A stretch of DNA of 6,669 bases from Lachnospiraceae bacterium UBA7481. Lineage in GTDB: Bacteria > Bacillota > Clostridia > Lachnospirales > Lachnospiraceae. Shown in pieces: positions 6,349-6,669 of the stretch. The DNA lies in assembly GCA_002478505.1 (NCBI GenBank), contig DLOP01000172.1, positions 1-6,669 on the forward strand. Reading direction: 5' to 3'. The translations under genes and the position numbers were made by a program. The notes beneath the pieces were generated by a model that worked only from the letters and a program-made list of their open reading frames with translations, did not search any database and was not told the origin of the DNA. Each line of letters starts with the position of its first letter. The first letter of the stretch is position 1.

Positions 6349-6355
6349 CTTCCTT
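6349..6355 (-). promoter_or_regulatory. RBS that decides the start of the AraC-family gene
   Basis: On the minus strand AAGGAAG lies 7 nt before the ATG at 6341. It would be internal to the gene if the upstream TTG at 6398 were used, and that TTG has no RBS. Confidence 0.8.
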
Positions 6356-6429
6356 TTTTACAGTGGTTGAAACGACTTATCTGCCGAATCATAGACAAAT
6401 TAAGTTATTGTTATTATTATATTGCTTTT

Positions 6430-6458
6430 ATTATAAAAAAAAAATAATAGGGTGACAA
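6430..6458 (-). promoter_or_regulatory. Promoter of the AraC-family gene
   Basis: On the minus strand TTGTCA (6458-6453) and TATAAT (6435-6430) are 17 bp apart: 5/6 and 6/6 matches with ideal spacing. Start would be near 6423, giving a leader of about 80 nt. A single AGCAATAT on the minus strand (6426-6419) covers the start site and could be an autoregulatory half-site. Confidence 0.8.
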
Positions 6459-6482
6459 GAGGGCATTATTTACAAAATATAC

Positions 6483-6514
6483 AGCAATATACGTAAAATG
6501 ATTCGCAATATTTG
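6483..6514 (+). promoter_or_regulatory. Second candidate operator pair, 21 bp spacing
   Basis: AGCAATATACG (6483-6493) and CGCAATATTTG (6504-6514) share GCAATAT exactly 21 bp apart and fit the same GCAAKAWWYG consensus as the pair upstream of the importer. They lie 25 bp behind the -35 of the AraC-family gene, in the opposite orientation to that gene, and about 40 bp upstream of the rRNA-type -35. The region is AT-rich, so support is weaker than for the pair at 80-111. Confidence 0.35.
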
Positions 6515-6529
6515 AAAATTAAAAAAATT

Positions 6530-6582
6530 TTTAAAAAAAATGAAAAATTAATGTTGACATTGGTATTTAATAGTGATAACAT
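6530..6582 (+). promoter_or_regulatory. Strong rRNA-type promoter with UP-like element
   Basis: TTGACA (6554-6559, perfect -35), a 17-bp spacer, and TAACAT (6577-6582) preceded by TGA, an extended -10. From 6530 to 6551, the place of an UP element, the DNA is almost only phased A- and T-tracts; a similar tract continues upstream to about 6515. The seventh base after the -10 is G6589, so a GTP-initiated transcript is predicted, as at Bacillus rRNA promoters. With the boxA-like motif downstream this is best read as an rRNA operon promoter. Confidence 0.78.
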
Positions 6583-6588
6583 ATGTAA

Positions 6589-6643
6589 GTCGCACATTGA
6601 AAGACAGCGACAAAAAAAGGCTTTGTTCTTATAGAAATAAAGC
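6589..6643 (+). other. Leader hairpins of the presumed rRNA transcript
   Basis: GTCGC (6589-6593, beginning at the predicted +1) pairs with GCGAC (6607-6611) around a 13-nt loop. A second hairpin runs from GCTTT (6620-6624) to AAAGC (6639-6643), extended inward by wobble pairs. They sit between promoter and boxA, where rRNA leaders normally carry structured RNA. The loop of the first hairpin contains CACATTGAAAGACAG, itself loosely boxA-like. Confidence 0.45.
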
Positions 6644-6648
6644 GTGTA

Positions 6649-6669
6649 TGCACCTTGACAAATAAACAG
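6649..6669 (+). promoter_or_regulatory. boxA-like antitermination site of an rRNA leader
   Basis: GCACCTTGACAAATAAACAG follows T6649. Aligned without gaps to the E. coli rrn leader boxA region (TGCTCTTTAACAA and following bases) as I recall it, it matches at 15 of 21 positions, and it resembles the TTGAAAACTAAACAA form of Bacillus. boxA RNA binds NusB/NusE (S10) to make rRNA transcription resistant to premature termination. The window ends here, so the 16S gene itself is not seen. Confidence 0.7.

Noticed and set aside
6342..6398. 19-codon upstream extension of the AraC-family gene from TTG
   Set aside because: No RBS stands before the TTG, whereas the ATG at 6341 has AAGGAAG at ideal distance. 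The extension carries no domain.
1..6669. CRISPR arrays, insertion sequences, transposase or phage genes
   Set aside because: No spaced identical repeats, no terminal inverted repeats with a transposase, and no phage or mobility protein is seen on either strand.

Overview
The window looks like a piece of a low-to-moderate-GC Firmicutes chromosome, most likely a Lachnospiraceae-type gut or rumen clostridium. The grounds are strong AGGAGG-type ribosome binding sites, AT-rich intergenic DNA with sigma-A-like promoters, a carbohydrate ABC importer with no ATPase gene beside it, a YesL (DUF624) membrane protein and an AraC-family regulator. This combination is typical of clostridial sugar-uptake loci. 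The genus is inference only.

Left part, plus strand (1-3688): an upstream regulatory region of about 220 bp leads into a three-gene importer operon. It encodes a lipoprotein solute-binding protein (225-1667), then two MalF/UgpA-type and MalG/UgpE-type permeases (1771-2763 and 2767-3645). A hairpin at 1703-1729 separates the binding protein from the permeases, and a strong, nearly symmetric intrinsic terminator at 3652-3688 ends the unit. The energising ATPase must be supplied from elsewhere in the genome, as with MsmK/MsmX-type shared ATPases.

Middle (3646-4033): 388 bp without a convincing gene. It holds the terminator, a short palindrome, a tRNA-Val(GAC)-like sequence whose acceptor stem does not pair (probable tRNA pseudogene), a 12-base match to the core of the phage SP6 promoter, and a hairpin just before the next gene. 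A membrane-anchored protein of unknown function (4034-4693) follows.

Right part, minus strand (4690-6341): an AraC-family regulator with an N-terminal cupin and a C-terminal double HTH, then a YesL-family membrane protein. Each has its own well-formed promoter. The yesL stop codon overlaps the stop codon of the unknown protein, so the two genes converge tail to tail.

Right edge (6515-6669, plus strand): an A/T-tract UP-like element, a strong extended -10 promoter with a predicted +1 G, a hairpin leader and a boxA-like sequence. This is the architecture of an rRNA operon leader, so a 16S gene probably begins just outside the window.

The most interesting signal is a candidate AraC-family operator. 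Two near-identical half-sites (AGCAATAAATG and AGCAAGAAATG) lie exactly 21 bp apart, immediately upstream of the importer promoter, whose -10 is perfect but whose -35 is poor. A second pair fitting the same consensus (GCAAKAWWYG), also exactly 21 bp apart, lies between the regulator gene and the rRNA-type promoter. The proposed circuit is that the regulator senses a sugar, activates the importer and perhaps controls its own gene.
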